The notes beneath the pieces were generated by a model. It had not been told where the DNA came from and made no database searches. It saw only the letters and a program-made list of their open reading frames with translations. The position numbers and the translations under genes were made by a program. 64,000 nucleotides of DNA from Pseudocercospora fijiensis CIRAD86 (lineage: Eukaryota > Ascomycota > Dothideomycetes > Mycosphaerellales > Mycosphaerellaceae). The DNA lies in NCBI RefSeq assembly GCF_000340215.1, contig NW_006921535.1:6200406-6264405 (forward strand), in the 5' to 3' direction. The first letter of the stretch is position 1. The number at the start of each line of letters is the position of its first letter. Shown here in pieces: positions 34,690 to 46,689 of this stretch.

Positions 34690-35970
34690 GTTAGACCCTT
34701 CGTTATAGCCTATTCCTCCGTCTAGTATATCAAATCCCGCTTGTTTACTTATTTAGTCGATTCTGCATTATTGAGCAAGTCTAATGCCGCCTTAGCGAAT
34801 CTCTTATAACTTACATTTAACTCGTAGTCCGCTAAAACCCCTCGACACTTGCTATAGCCTACCTATACTACTAAGCCTCCGGATGTAACGACTATGCTTT
34901 CTAAGCTTCCCGCTAGCTTTCGGGTACTATATACCTCTAGGCTCGTTCTAGCAATTATAAGTATATCTAACGACGATCCTATATCCTCTTCTAACTTATC
35001 TTTAATATCTGTTATAATGTATCTTTCGTTATATATTACGACGCCTAGCCGTATTAGGCCTAGTTATAGAGCTCGACCTCTTGCGCTCGCTTTTAGACAT
35101 TTTTAGCATAGTGTACCTACCAATGCTAGATCCTTCTCGTACTCTATATAGTCCTTACTCTTAGTATATACTAATTTTCTAATCGAGCCGTACAATTAGA
35201 CTACTTTAGGTAAGTCTGTTCCCGTCTAATTAATCTCTCGGTACTCTAAGCTATCGATGTTCTAAGTGTATACTCTTTATAGCCTCTTAGCGGTGTATAA
35301 TTTTCCTAGAAGCCGATAGAAATATATTGTCGGTGCTAATGCTGCTATAGACTGAATCTTCTCTAGTTCGTAGAGAAGATCTAGTGAATCGTACGCAGTT
35401 AAGTTAGCATCGAATAAGGTTCTAATCTGCCTACTACGCTTGCTATAATATAGGCCGTTAGGAGATCGAAAGTCGGGGATACCTACGGCTATTAATATTC
35501 CTACCCCTATTAAGAAAACAATACGCTTGCTAGTAACTAGGGTAGCAACTATATATAAAAACTGTTTATAAGTCTTCTCCGCGTAACTAGAAAGCTCTGT
35601 CTACAGTTAGGCCGATACGTCGTCTATATTATAGTCTCCTCGTATAGGGGTAATCTTAGAAGCAATAGAGATTCGAGTAGAAGGTTGCAGTAAAGGTATC
35701 GTATCGCTGCGAGTAACGTAGAGCAGAATCAAGGCTATTAGCGGACAGGACCGGCCCTAGTAGGCAGTAGTAGCAGATGTGTCCTCGTAACCCTACGATA
35801 TCTAGGGAATAGCCGAGATGATATCCGTAGCTAAATTAGAGGCAAACGCCGCTTAATCTATAACGGCGTATAACGCTACTAAGCCGCGGATAGTTCGCGC
35901 CTTCTTCCCGCGACGCGACTTCTATCGTTGTAAGCAATAGCTTTACTAGCACTAATTACACATCAATATA
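34690..35970 (-). pseudogene. Sirtuin (Sir2-type NAD-dependent deacylase)
   Basis: A single frame with TAA/TAG stops. From the N-terminus: a basic patch (KSRRGKKAR), about 120 residues of unknown function, then KRIVFLIGVGILIAVGIPDF (from FLTGAGIS-AAGIPDF) and RSPNGLY near 35460-35525. Next come RVYT-NIDSLE (TQNID motif), KVV-LYGSI with the catalytic His codon at 35190-35192 changed to Tyr, a damaged first zinc pair, an intact second pair (C-KC), LGVVIYNE and DILIIARTSLEVY. Every Sir2 motif is in order. T to I, A to V, S to L and H to Y all fit CpA-to-TpA. Expected role: protein deacetylation, for example of histones. It is inactive now. The ends are approximate. Confidence 0.88.
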
Positions 35971-36779
35971 ATATTTACATTATCGGTAGGATACTAATAA
36001 GAAGAAAATGTTACATTCTAGTTCTCGACGACCTAAAAGCCTAGATAGAATGTAAGAGCAGCGATAATGCTATACTATTAGCTATAACGGTATCGACGAA
36101 ACTCCTAGTTACGAACTAACCCCCTTCTAAGTTTAATACTTACGAGAATAGGCTAAGGGATCGGGCACTAATAGAGTACGAAGTAGTAGGCGAAGGTATT
36201 ATCGGGGCTTAGAAGGGCGATAGAAGAGGATAGCCTCGCAAGACTCGACTACGGGCCGAGCGAATCGCGCAAGAAAGAATAGCATAGTTTAAGGCACATA
36301 GAAAGGTAACGAAGCTACGAGAGAGCTTAGGGATTGTCGAGAATAAAAGTGAATTTTATATAATAAAGACGGTTAGGAAAATGCGATAGGGCTAGCAGAT
36401 GAAATTAGTGCGACTTTGCTAGTAAAGGAGTTAGTGCAAAGTGAAGAGGATCTACGTTATATAGCTGCCTAGGTGATATCTGCTCAAAGTTTTTAATAAA
36501 AACACACTTATCTCCGGCTCGCCCTTCTCTTCTTAATATACTAGTCGGACATCTAATATTACCGTATACCGTTAATATATTCGCGCGCTCTATACAGACT
36601 TAACAACGCGAAGAGAGCGAGAGAGGCCGCGCATTATATTAGCGACATTAGTGTTCTAGCTACTAATAGGTGTCGCCGTTCGCTACGCTACGATCTCGCT
36701 ACCTACCGTAGTAATAGGTATCGGGGTAACATAGGAGATCTACTTTTAGTAAGCACCTAGTAAAATGTAACGCGTAACG

Positions 36780-37581
36780 AATCTAGCTAATCAAATATAG
36801 GAACAAGATAGCAGTAATTAGGGGCATAATATTAGTACTGCTTATATTCGATATCGAGCAATATTTAAAATAGATCGCAAATTAGCAGGCAGTAGGAATA
36901 GTACGCCTCGACCCTAGAGAACACTAAGTCTATAGAGAACACTAAGTCCCTATAGAACAACAAGTCCCTAGAGAACAACAAGTCCCTAAATCAGATTTCG
37001 GATTATATACGAGCAACGTCTTATACCGCTTTACCGAATTCTATTCATTTTTCCTCGGTCTAGGTATTACTAGCGCACTTATCGGAATGATAGGACTACT
37101 AGTACTAAAGTGTGCGCCTACGATAGCTATTACCTCTACGATAGCCTCGACGTCTAAAATAATCTCGACGCCTATAGGCTAGGCAATCTACATTACTATT
37201 AGTCTGTCACTTACGCGTATAGCGACCGACTACTAGAATATCTTCTTGATCCGACAACTGAAGCGGCTAGTAGAAACGGTCTATGCTTTAGAGAATCGAA
37301 AGGTCTTTATAACGACTTTTATCCTAGTCGTACTTATCTTTCTACTACTACTAACACTACTTACTAGCGATTTCGGCGGAATGTACTAGGCCTAGATCAA
37401 CTATATAGTAGCCCCGCCGATACAACTAGCTATTTCTATTGGACTTTATATAGTACTCTACTAGATTCAGTTAAGAGAATACCGGATAGAGCTAATCGCT
37501 AGTGTCGCATTAGGATTCGGCCTAGGGTTCGGTATCCGCTCTAGTATAATCAATAGTACTATAATACGAGACGCTTAGTAA
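36780..37581 (+). pseudogene. Multi-pass membrane protein with PREQQV repeats
   Basis: A plus frame ending TAG TAA at 37576-37581, with few TAG/TAA breaks. It encodes a first span (AVIRGIILVLLIFDI), four 6-residue repeats of the PREHQV/PREQQV type (36905-36985), then spans FFLGLGITSALIGMIGLLVL, TTFILVVLIFLLLLTLL and QLAISIGLYIVLY, and a Gly-rich end (ALGFGLGFGIRS). A polar loop (RQLKRLVETVYALENRKV) separates spans two and three. Topology suggests an integral membrane protein of about 265 residues. Function unknown. Confidence 0.5.
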
Positions 37582-38442
37582 TCATTAAGCTATAGCGCTA
37601 TATATATTAAGATCCAATCAAGGCGAAGGCTATAGCAAATTAGCGACGGGCAAAGGGTTACTTATAGTATAAGTCTTAGACTAGGAAGATTAGGATACGA
37701 GAGACAAGGCTACTAAGTTAGAGCCATTATCTGCGCTTAATAATCAAAGGTTCTATAGTAAGGACGCACGGGTCGAGGGCTTCGAATAACTTTTGGGAGG
37801 CCTTGCTCTATAATAAACGTTAGTAGAGTAGGTAGCTTAAATAACGTTCTACGATGTTGCCTACTTCTACCCTCTCCTATACTACTTAAAATCTAACTAC
37901 GCTATAGGTATTACACAAAACATATGCGATCCTTCGTATAGGTTATCTCGAGAGCCGCTAGCATTTACAATGTCCTAAATTTAATATACGAGAAAGCGCG
38001 CTATATCTAGGACTATATAGCAACTATAAGCGCAACCTACGCTTATCTAGGCATAATATAAGAGGCTACGAATTTGAATTTCTTAGACGTAATAGGAGCT
38101 CAACCTCCCGTATGTTGTCTATATTAGTAGCGTAGGTATTGCGATTGTGTTATAGTCTATCGCCGAGGCTGTTATATTATACCTATACGTTCGAGCTCGC
38201 TCGAACTTCAATATATTACTATATCTATCGAGAATGTATCAAATCCTTTCTATAGAACCCGATATGTTTAGTTTCAACTACTAGACTTCGCGAATACCGT
38301 AGTAAGAATGTGTAGGGGGCTGCTAGCTACTATCTCGCTTAAATCGTATACTCGTATTCTAATTCTTCTTATAAAGCCTAATCTATAGTAAGAGAGTCCT
38401 CTTAACCTCTCTAACTATTAGCTTATACCCTATCGCCGCTTA
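37582..38442. other. Degraded stretch without assignable gene
   Basis: Short frames only. I see no repeats or RNA genes. Confidence 0.4.
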
Positions 38443-38890
38443 TTAATGTATCTTTTTTACTTTCTTCGGCTTTCCGCGCTTAATTGCCTACGCCTTCTCG
38501 TCCTCGAGCTTACTAGATAGGCGCTAGGCGCCTTCGTTAGTGTTTTGCTAATTCTGTTTGCTTGCGGATGTCTTTATATCCGTCGTATATTCCTAGTTAC
38601 ATAAGCGAGCTAGTAGGGAATTAGTATACTTACTCACTTTCGTCTTATCGTATAATGCCTATAGACTATTAGCTAGTTTTATTAATATAAATCGTAGAGT
38701 ATATACTCGGCCCTTGAAAACTACCTCTATCTTATTATCTATATCTATACAAGCCTTTTTCTTTGCCTTAAGGTAAGGAGCGTCTTAAGGAGCTATGTCG
38801 ATAATGCTACTCTATACGAACTTAACGCATATATCTAAATAAAGAAAAGTTTAAGTAGTATTGTAAACTTGGCCGAAACGCCAAGGTCTT
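38443..38890 (-). pseudogene. Basic ORF remnant
   Basis: A minus-strand frame ending KRGKPKKVKKIH and TAA at 38443-38445. Upstream it reads YLKAKKKACIDIDNKIEVVF, KGRVYTLRFILIKLANSL and YDKTKVSKYTNSLLARLCN. The AT-hook-like RGKPKK and overall charge suggest nucleic-acid binding. Breaks are TAG/TAA. No family recognised. Confidence 0.45.
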
Positions 38891-39390
38891 AGCGTACTTT
38901 ACCGATACATTCTCGCGGGTAGTCCGAAGTGCTATAGCTACTGTCTATGCTAGTATAATACGATAAAAAAAATGTTTCTCTAGACTCAATCTTATTTGTA
39001 CCTTCTTTATCTACGCGACCTAATATATACTAACCTATCGTAGTTATTAGTTCTATAGAATCGCCCTCTAGTACGTATTAGACCGACTAGCCTTATAGAG
39101 CTACATATACCTTTAGCCTACCTACTACTTTCCTCGACTAGTATTAACCTAGTCGAGTCTCTCGCTTGCCGAGAAAGCCTATCTCTTCTAGAGCTAGGTA
39201 TAATAAGATTAGCCGACACATGCCCTACTACTACTAGATTAGTATTCTTCTACGAGTACAAATGCTATCCGGAGCCTGCGCTTGTTTTTGGAATATTACT
39301 ACTTTACTCCGATCTTTTAGTAGAGTAACCTAGGGCCTACGAACAAGTCTTAGCGGTCGTATACGCTCGCACCTCGTTAAGATTTTACTT

Positions 39391-39760
39391 GACTATAGAA
39401 AGGCGCCTACGTAGCATTTTTCTAAAACGGCGCGCGGATAATACCTAGGTAGTAGAAATCGAGAGAACAAGGCGCGCGGATGTTACTATAACAATATATC
39501 GTATAATAAGGCGTCAATTCTAATCTGCGAGCGACATTACTAATCTACGAGCGATAGAAGATTTATATATCAAAATTTGACTTAACTATAGAAAGGCGCC
39601 TACGTAACATTTTTCAAAAAGGGCGCGCGGATAATACCTAGGTAGCAGAAATCGAGAGAATAAGGCGCGCGGATGTTACTATAACAATATATCGTATAAT
39701 AAGGCGTTAACTCTAATCTGCGAGCTATAGAAGATTTATATATTAAGAATAGAGGATCTG
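39391..39760 (+). repeat. 191-bp tandem duplication
   Basis: Two copies start at 39393 and 39584 with CTATAGAAAGGCGCCTACGT and share GGGCGCGCGG-type and AAGGCGCGCGGATGTTACTA segments. The second copy lacks about 20 bases near its end. Copies differ at only a few sites. Confidence 0.75.
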
Positions 39761-39839
39761 TAGGACAAGAGACGGGAGATAAGGGCGTATTATAGGCAGG
39801 TAGAGACATTGTTATTTTAAATCAAGAATCTATATATTT

Positions 39840-40820
39840 ATAATTGCCGACCCTACGATATCGATAGCGGCCGCACTTCTTGTTAGGCGTACTACTATTA
39901 TATACTCTCTTGCCCTCCTTAGTATATATACGACAAGTATAGCCTAAGCGGACATAGCGCTTATAGGTAGGCATACGTAGCTCTCTATTATCTATCTCCT
40001 CGATCCTGCTAATATGCGTTAATCTAATCTGTGTCTCGTTTAAACTCTACGCCTATAGCTTTACAGACTCGGAGTAGTAGGCATTTTTAGCCTCCGGATA
40101 GCGGAGCGTAATACGTAGGCTACTTAGACCCTACTTCCTTTTCTCTTTCTTATCCTTCGTCTTATTCTTCTCCTTCTTCTTCTTCTTATTTATAGCCTAA
40201 GTTAGTAGTGCTAGTGCTAGTACTGCCCTAGTTGTAGTTGCTAAAGTCGAAGTCGAAGTCGAAGCTAGAGGCGGAGGCGGAGGCGGAGGCGGAGGCGGAG
40301 ATAGAGACGGAGACAGAGACAGAGACGGAGGCGGAGGCGGAGGCGGAGGCGGTAGTAGTAGCGGTAGCGGTAGTAGAGATATAAGAGGCAGACCTCGGCG
40401 AGCACGATCTTGCTATCGACGTGCCTATACACTCGGACTAGAGCGGCGAGATAGTCCTATTAGAGCTAGAGCTAGCGGTACTATTACATTAACGATACTA
40501 AGATACATTAGCTATTGTCTTAGATAGAGCGAAACTCGGAAACATACGAGTCTAGTACGTTAATATTCTAACTAGACAAGTCCTACTATTGCTACTACTA
40601 CTACTACTATAATAGTAGTAGTTCTAGAGGCGTCTACGCCCTAGAAGTTAGGAAGTCAAGCGCAAAATCTGCAATATTATTAAATTCTTAGTTAGACATA
40701 GTAGCGACAGCGAGGTATTAGAGGCAAGGATAATATATATATCGCTAATAGAAGAAAGAAGGGAAGAAGAAGAACGAGTGCAAAGTTACATACATATAAC
40801 TGCTATTATTAGACTAAGCG
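39840..40820. other. Degraded stretch with GGAGGC microsatellite
   Basis: No assignable gene. A (GAAGTC)n/(GGAGGC)n/(GACAGA)n hexamer tract at 40248-40370 and a CTT-rich tract at 40160-40190 stand out. Confidence 0.5.
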
Positions 40821-40839
40821 TTATAGCGACCTCGCTTTG

Positions 40840-41400
40840 CTATTGTTATAACCCTTACCCTAGCCTAGTATACTAGGTTACGATGAGTTCGCTTCCTATT
40901 GTTAAGCATCGTGTCCTCGGCTGCTAAGCTCGTTATATTAGAAACCTTATATTTAAGAATCGCGTTATCGTAGATATTAAAGCTAATCCGCGCTTCGACT
41001 TCGTTAAATAGTAGGGGTAAATATCGACGTTACCTAAACGAGAGACTTTCGAGGGCCTCTTAGTCTAGAATTGCGAATAGTAGGAAGTAAAGGCTCTTAA
41101 CATTTTGTCTAGAAAATAGGGATCGGTAGATCTTCGTAAACCGGTTTAGAGATAGTATAGTTAGTAATACGAACCGATAGAATAGTAGAAGATGCGAACA
41201 AATCTCGTTAAGCAGCTCGAGTGCTAGCGCCGTAAAGTAGTCGTAATAGCAGTGCTATACTATAAACCTATAGGGCAGATATACGTAAAATCGAGTCGAT
41301 ACGTCGGAAGGGTATAGAGTTTTCCCTTCTACGTCATCGTCCCGCCCGTTTAGAGTCCTTTCTCTCTCTCTCTCTCTCTCTTACTCCTTCTTTATATCTT
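40840..41400 (+). pseudogene. Unidentified ORF remnant
   Basis: A coherent plus frame with TAG/TAA stops encodes MSSLPIVKHRVLGC, RYIRNLIFKNRVIVDIKANP, REIFEGLLVQNCE, VKALNILSRK and RRKVVVIAVLYYKPIGQIYV, ending in a (CT)n microsatellite at 41360-41390. It looks like a basic soluble protein of about 180 residues. No family recognised. Confidence 0.4.
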
Positions 41401-41582
41401 AGCCCGGCTCGATATAAGAGTACTTCTAGTGCCCCTTACTATATTACCTTACCGGATATACTAATCGCCGGTTCTCCTACTAGCCGAGCTTTATATATTT
41501 AGCATTACGCCTACCCGGATTCTCTTAAGGGCACCTCCGGTGTCCCTTATAGCAATATAGGAAGACAAAAACGCTACGTAGC

Positions 41583-43200
41583 CGATACGAGCGAGTAGGA
41601 TCTATTATAATATAATTTCGGAAGATCGAGCACTTTCCTAGATTCTTCTATTAATACCTAGATTCCTAAGGCGGAGGTACGCGATCTTACCGAGCGACTA
41701 CTACTACATATCTATAAATTAGTATCGGAACAGGTCTAATTACGCGATATATTAAGAGATTAAATGCCCCCTCCCCTATTACTACTACTACTAAAAAAGA
41801 AGCAGAAGCATACTAACTAGGTGTCTTAAGGGCAGTCGTCTCTAACCCTCGGCTAAGTACGACTATTAGAACTTATAGGCAGGACATAGGAAGTTACAAC
41901 ATTAGAAACGTTTAGTTAAGGGGAATCTTCGAGGATCGCCGGTAGGACACTAACAGCAATACCCTCGCTAGTGTTCGCCTAGGGTCTATTATTACAGATT
42001 AGAGGCAAGACTATAACGGCTACGCCTTCCTATACGTTTAGTTAAGGCCTATTATTACGGCTCGGAGGTACGACTCCGTTAGTCCTGCCTTTATTACCTC
42101 CTGTCCCTAGAGTTTAAAATCTACTCCTATTAGCGCAATCAATTATTCTAACTATCGAAGGAGTATACGTTTTAGAAGCTATCGTGCCCGCCGGCGAGAC
42201 CCTAAAGCTCGGTAATAGCCTATATCTCGACTTCGCAACTAAGTATAGTATAGAAATCTCTAGTATCGTCCCTAGTAATATAGACTTACTACTATAGCTA
42301 TTAGGAGAGCTTTTATACGAAGAGCGCTATAATAAGATAGACGAGACCGAAAGGTCTTATATACGGCTAACCCGAGCAACTACTCCTACCCTAAGTATAT
42401 CTAGAGAGAGCCTTAGCTAGAACTTTACTTAAGCTATAAATCCGTACGATATAACTCGCTAGTCGCTTACTAATAGAATAAGAGAAGAGAAGGGAAAAGG
42501 GCTCGAGGCATTTGTAGGCGAGGTTCTTAAACACGAGACAACTGTTAGCCTTCGTAGCGGATTAAAGGCAGCGATAACCTTAAAGGTAGTAAATACCTTA
42601 CTATCGGCAAAGTCGGAACTCTTAGACGCTTATATCGACGGTACAATTATAAGACATTCCGTCGACTATACCTCGCTACTATATAGCTATTTAGAGACGC
42701 TAAAGTCAATCGGAATCTAATAGGAGCTCCCTATAATATATGCTATAACTTATATAGACTAGGCCGGCAATGCTATTCCGTTAGACGATATAAGGGAGCT
42801 GCTTCGAGGCTTCGAGCGCTATAGCCGAGAACTATAAGATAGCGATAACGCATTTGCCTACCAAATTGATAGCATAGTAGGTAAAGTAACTACTATAAGG
42901 GATTCGATAAGAGGTACTCGGAAATACTTAACAACGAGGGTATATCTGCATTACAATGTTATATAGCATATAACAACGCTAACAAAATGTACTAGAACAC
43001 TCGAAAGAGCTATAGATCGTTTGTTAAACATACTCTCCGCACTCTAGACGAAAACTACCCCCGTTCTCCTTAGTGCTATATCGGCTTTAGGCAGGCCGGT
43101 AGCTCTAAAAGACTAGCATATTACTTAAGTTATATGCGATCTAACACAAAGCTGTCCCTTATAGACGCTATCTCTCGACACTTGTTCCCTAACAGGTATA
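41583..43200 (+). pseudogene. ORF with surface-type beta repeats and helical C-part
   Basis: One plus frame with TAG/TAA stops. Residues from about 100 to 210 show a repeated pattern: TFSQGESSRIAGRTLTAIPS, then FAQGLLLQIRGKTITATPSY, then FSQGLLLRLGGTTPLVL and ILTIEGVYVLEAIVPAGETL. This resembles the G-x-T-I-x-G-x-T repeats common in secreted or GPI-linked fungal proteins. The C-part is helical (EKGKGLEAFVGEVLKH; LKAAITLKVVNTLLSAKSEL; RELLRGFERYSREL). No signal peptide can be placed. Function unknown. Confidence 0.5.
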
Positions 43201-43249
43201 GGCTATATACTATAGTCCTATACGTTATTTAGGAACTATCGCTTACGGC

Positions 43250-43735
43250 TATTGCCGAGGTCCTCTTTACTCGCATTCTCTAGGGATTCATCTTTAACGG
43301 TATAGGTTTTAGTTACTATCCCGCCGGCGTTCAGATCTATATTAGGCCAAAATCTAGGCCTTAGTAGGCGAAGAAGTAGCAACTAATAAAACAGAAGACC
43401 GAATATAAGCGTAATCTTTAGAAGTTAGGAGACTATCGCCTTATAGCAATTAGCGGCGAATTAGATAGCGAGTTTATAGGCGATATAAGCAACGAGTTAA
43501 TACAAAAGCTATCCTATTATACGGCCTAGAGAGAGGCGTTATTACAGGTTATAAGCAGCGAGAGTGCAAATAGAGGAATCTAATTGAGGTTAATTACGAT
43601 CCTAGCGAATCGCGCTATAGCTATCTCGAGACCTCTCGCTAGGCCCTTGCTTCGTAAATTATAGGATACCGGAAACTCGATGCCTTACTCGACTACACTA
43701 TTCCCTACCTACTCTACCTAAGTGAATTTTACTAC
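43250..43735 (+). pseudogene. Unidentified basic ORF remnant
   Basis: Plus frame, different from the previous ORF, reading IYIRPKSRP, LIKQKTEYKRNL, KLGDYRLIAISGELDSEFIG, DISNELIQKLSYYTA and LRLITILANRAIAISRPLAR. Breaks are TAG/TAA. It could be a second gene or a downstream exon of the 41583-43200 gene. Confidence 0.4.
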
Positions 43736-45679
43736 CGTGGTTTGATTTATTATAATGTATAGCACCTATTATCGTTATCGTTAAGTTAAATATAAGAGTC
43801 GCGATGTAGCCTATAAATTCTGCTTAGCCGTTTAATAAGGAGAAACGAGTAATTAATATATACTACATTTAATAACTTAAGTGAGTTTTGGTTGTAAATA
43901 CTAAGTGTTGAAATACAAATATAACATCTAGAGTAGTACTTCCCTAAATATAATATATCGCCTCCCTCTTCCCTCTCTCTCTCTCTCTTCCCTCCCTTCC
44001 TCTCTCCTACCTTCCTCCCTCTTCTCTCTTACGCAAACAGAAGGAAAGTCTAGATTACTCTATATAGTCGAATAGACTCTATAGTAAGATGTGCTTACCG
44101 TCGTGTGCGACTCTAATTATTGCATATTAGGCAGGTATAGAGACGCTAATACTGCCCTATCGCGTATAAATCTCTAGGCTATGCTATACTAAGTAGTTAG
44201 AAGGGGCTAATAAATAAGAGTCTAGGTATAGCGGTGGTTAACCGAGAGCCTATCCTCCTTGTGTCTCTTAGCTATAGGTATCTAAGCTGCTTCCTCGCTA
44301 TCGTCTCTCTCGGATCTTTTACGCTTTAAGGATAGCCGACTGCTATCGTTAAGTGTAAGCGGAACTGCATTTAACGCTACTAGGGAGTACTTAGTTGATG
44401 TGTCGGCGTCTTCTTTCCTAGTTTCCTCCTCTAAATCCCGCTCTCTAGTCTCCGTTATCTAATCTTCACTTATAGTCCTAGGATTTAGAATAGAACTAGT
44501 CGGGAGCAATAATACGCGAGTATAAGACTGCGAAGCAGTCTTAGTAGCGTCATTTTTGTTCGAACCTTTCGCTTTAGATAGTCTAACACTCTCGAGGTTT
44601 CTTTCCTCCTTACTATAAGATAATTTGAAGCGGTTATAGTATAACATACACCTATAGCGGACATTAGGATGTCCTTCTTTAGTAGAACGGCCTCCGTTTG
44701 TCTAGAACGTAGAAATAGGCAGCTTCTTATAGCACTATATATTATACGTCGTAACATTTCCTAGTAGTAGAGTATAGTATTTAAAGTCGACGTATTCTTG
44801 TCCGTCTCCTACGTATTCGCCTATATAATAGACTTAGTTCTAGAGATCCGCCTTTTTCTAACGCTTACGTATCGTTCGACGGTCTTTAGGTATATTAAGC
44901 TTTATTATAGTAGTGCCGCCGAGCGGGGTTCTGTCTCCTTTTAGACGCTTACGTCGGCCTTATATTGTGTCTTAGCTTGCTAACAATGTCTGCAGCAGAT
45001 CTGGTGCCTTAGGCGAGGTAGAGTAGTACTATAGACGGCCGCGTATAGTTGTTTAGATTGCGCTAAAGTTTAAAGAAGATATTATAAAGACGGCATGTTA
45101 CTTGTATAACAACTAAAGAGGATAGAGCTTAAACTAATAGTTAGAGCTTTACATCTGCGTCGCGCGTTAATATATTATGCTTACATAAAATCGTCTCGAG
45201 AAGTAATAGAGCCCGTAGGTACGGAAACTCGCGATACGCAATAACTAAAGAGGATAGTGCTTAAAGTAATAGACGGAGCCTTATATCTACGTCGCGCGTT
45301 AACATATTATACCTATATAAATGATATAATCGCCTATAGATCTAAGGCATCTAATATCAAACATAGCCTAATAGCCTAGCGCAATTAGGGCATAGTAGTA
45401 TAGAAAAGCTCGCTTGATTTTAATGCTATAAAGCCCTAGAGTCCTTCTTCTCTTAACTTTCTTGTAGACTATCCGGTATTAAGTGTTATATCTAGGGTTG
45501 TTAGGTATAAGAATGCTAAAGCATTACTATATGCTAGACCGTCGCTAGTCTCTTCGAATCTATACTCTTATATACTAGAATACGCTTCCGTTATCGCGAA
45601 GAGCTTGCTTTAACTACGTCTTGTGTATCTGCTATGCCCTAGTATCGCAGTCTCCGCATCTTGTATTGTTTAGAGCATT
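43736..45679. other. Degraded stretch with CT tract and 132-bp repeat
   Basis: No assignable gene. A CT/CCT-rich tract lies at 43965-44025. Two copies of a segment beginning AACTAAAGAGGATAG start at 45111 and 45243. Two overlapping minus frames without stops (44459-44757) have Ser/Lys-rich products and no recognisable domain. Confidence 0.45.
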
Positions 45680-46240
45680 AAAGACTTCCTAGTTTGCGTC
45701 TAGTATATTAGAGTCCATTTTCTGCCGCTTACTATATACGTCTATACTATAGACGTCCTCGACCTTAACTAGAACCTCTATACTAAGAGCATCTACTTAA
45801 GTCTTCTTAAATAGTCTGAATTCTTTATTTAGCTCGGCTAGTGTTAGGATCCGCTAGAAAAGATAGAGCACGCCGCCTAGGTTAGTATTAAGTTATTTAA
45901 TACTAACACTAGAGAAGTAGAGTTAGACGATAATATATACCGTACCCTCGCATACCTTACCGTAGAATCGTTTGCCTATATAGCAGTTATCGAATACTAG
46001 TCTATATAATTGAGCTACGCGATTGTCCTCTATCTTTATCTCGGTAGTAACGAGAAGCGTAGCGTTCCTAATATCTAGCAAGGTAGTGTAATATATAAGA
46101 TATTTCGGCGCGGCGAGCGGACGGGATAGTAGAGTATACTTGTAGGTTAAGGCGGGTATCTCGTTATTATAGGACTCGACCTATATCGTATAAACGCCGG
46201 CACTTAAGCTAAGCTGCGATGTATTAATACATTGAATATA
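45680..46240 (-). pseudogene. Unidentified ORF remnant
   Basis: A minus-strand frame with TAG/TAA stops reads SLSAGVYTI, ALTYKYTLLSRPLAAPKYLI, LDIRNATLLVTTEIKIEDNR, FDNCYIGKRFYGKVCEGTVY and LVKVEDVYSIDVYSKRQKMD. It looks like a mixed alpha/beta soluble protein. No family recognised. Confidence 0.4.
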
Positions 46241-46689
46241 TACAAGATAGCGCGGCTTACTAAAACTAGTGTCTCGTATCCCTTAATTCGGACTCCGTTA
46301 ATAGTGTGCTTGTTGCGGCGCTTAGTATAGCTAGAGGACGTCCGTATATCCCTCCTATAATAGCTACGGCGCTGCTCGTATAGGGACGCAATTAGACTAA
46401 GCGTACCGTATAGGTATTCGAAAAGCTCGTTATTACTAAAGCGAAACTTGAATACGCTATTAGATAATAAAGCTATATTGCCGTATAGCTTCGCGATTCG
46501 ATGTCTTCTATCTTACGACGCCGTAGGATTTTAATAATAAGTTCGGATTTTAGCGTTAACCGGGGTATCCCTATATATAAGGTTCGCGCTAAAAGAGAAG
46601 AGTACGCGACGGGGCCCGGGCAACGGAGACTTTGTAGCTACGGCGGTATCCTTTAAAATAGGTTTAGTTCCTATACTATTATCTTTATT

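Noticed and set aside
44459..44757. Two overlapping minus-strand frames without stops
   Set aside because: They overlap in different frames, have low-complexity Ser/Lys/Leu content and no start or domain support.
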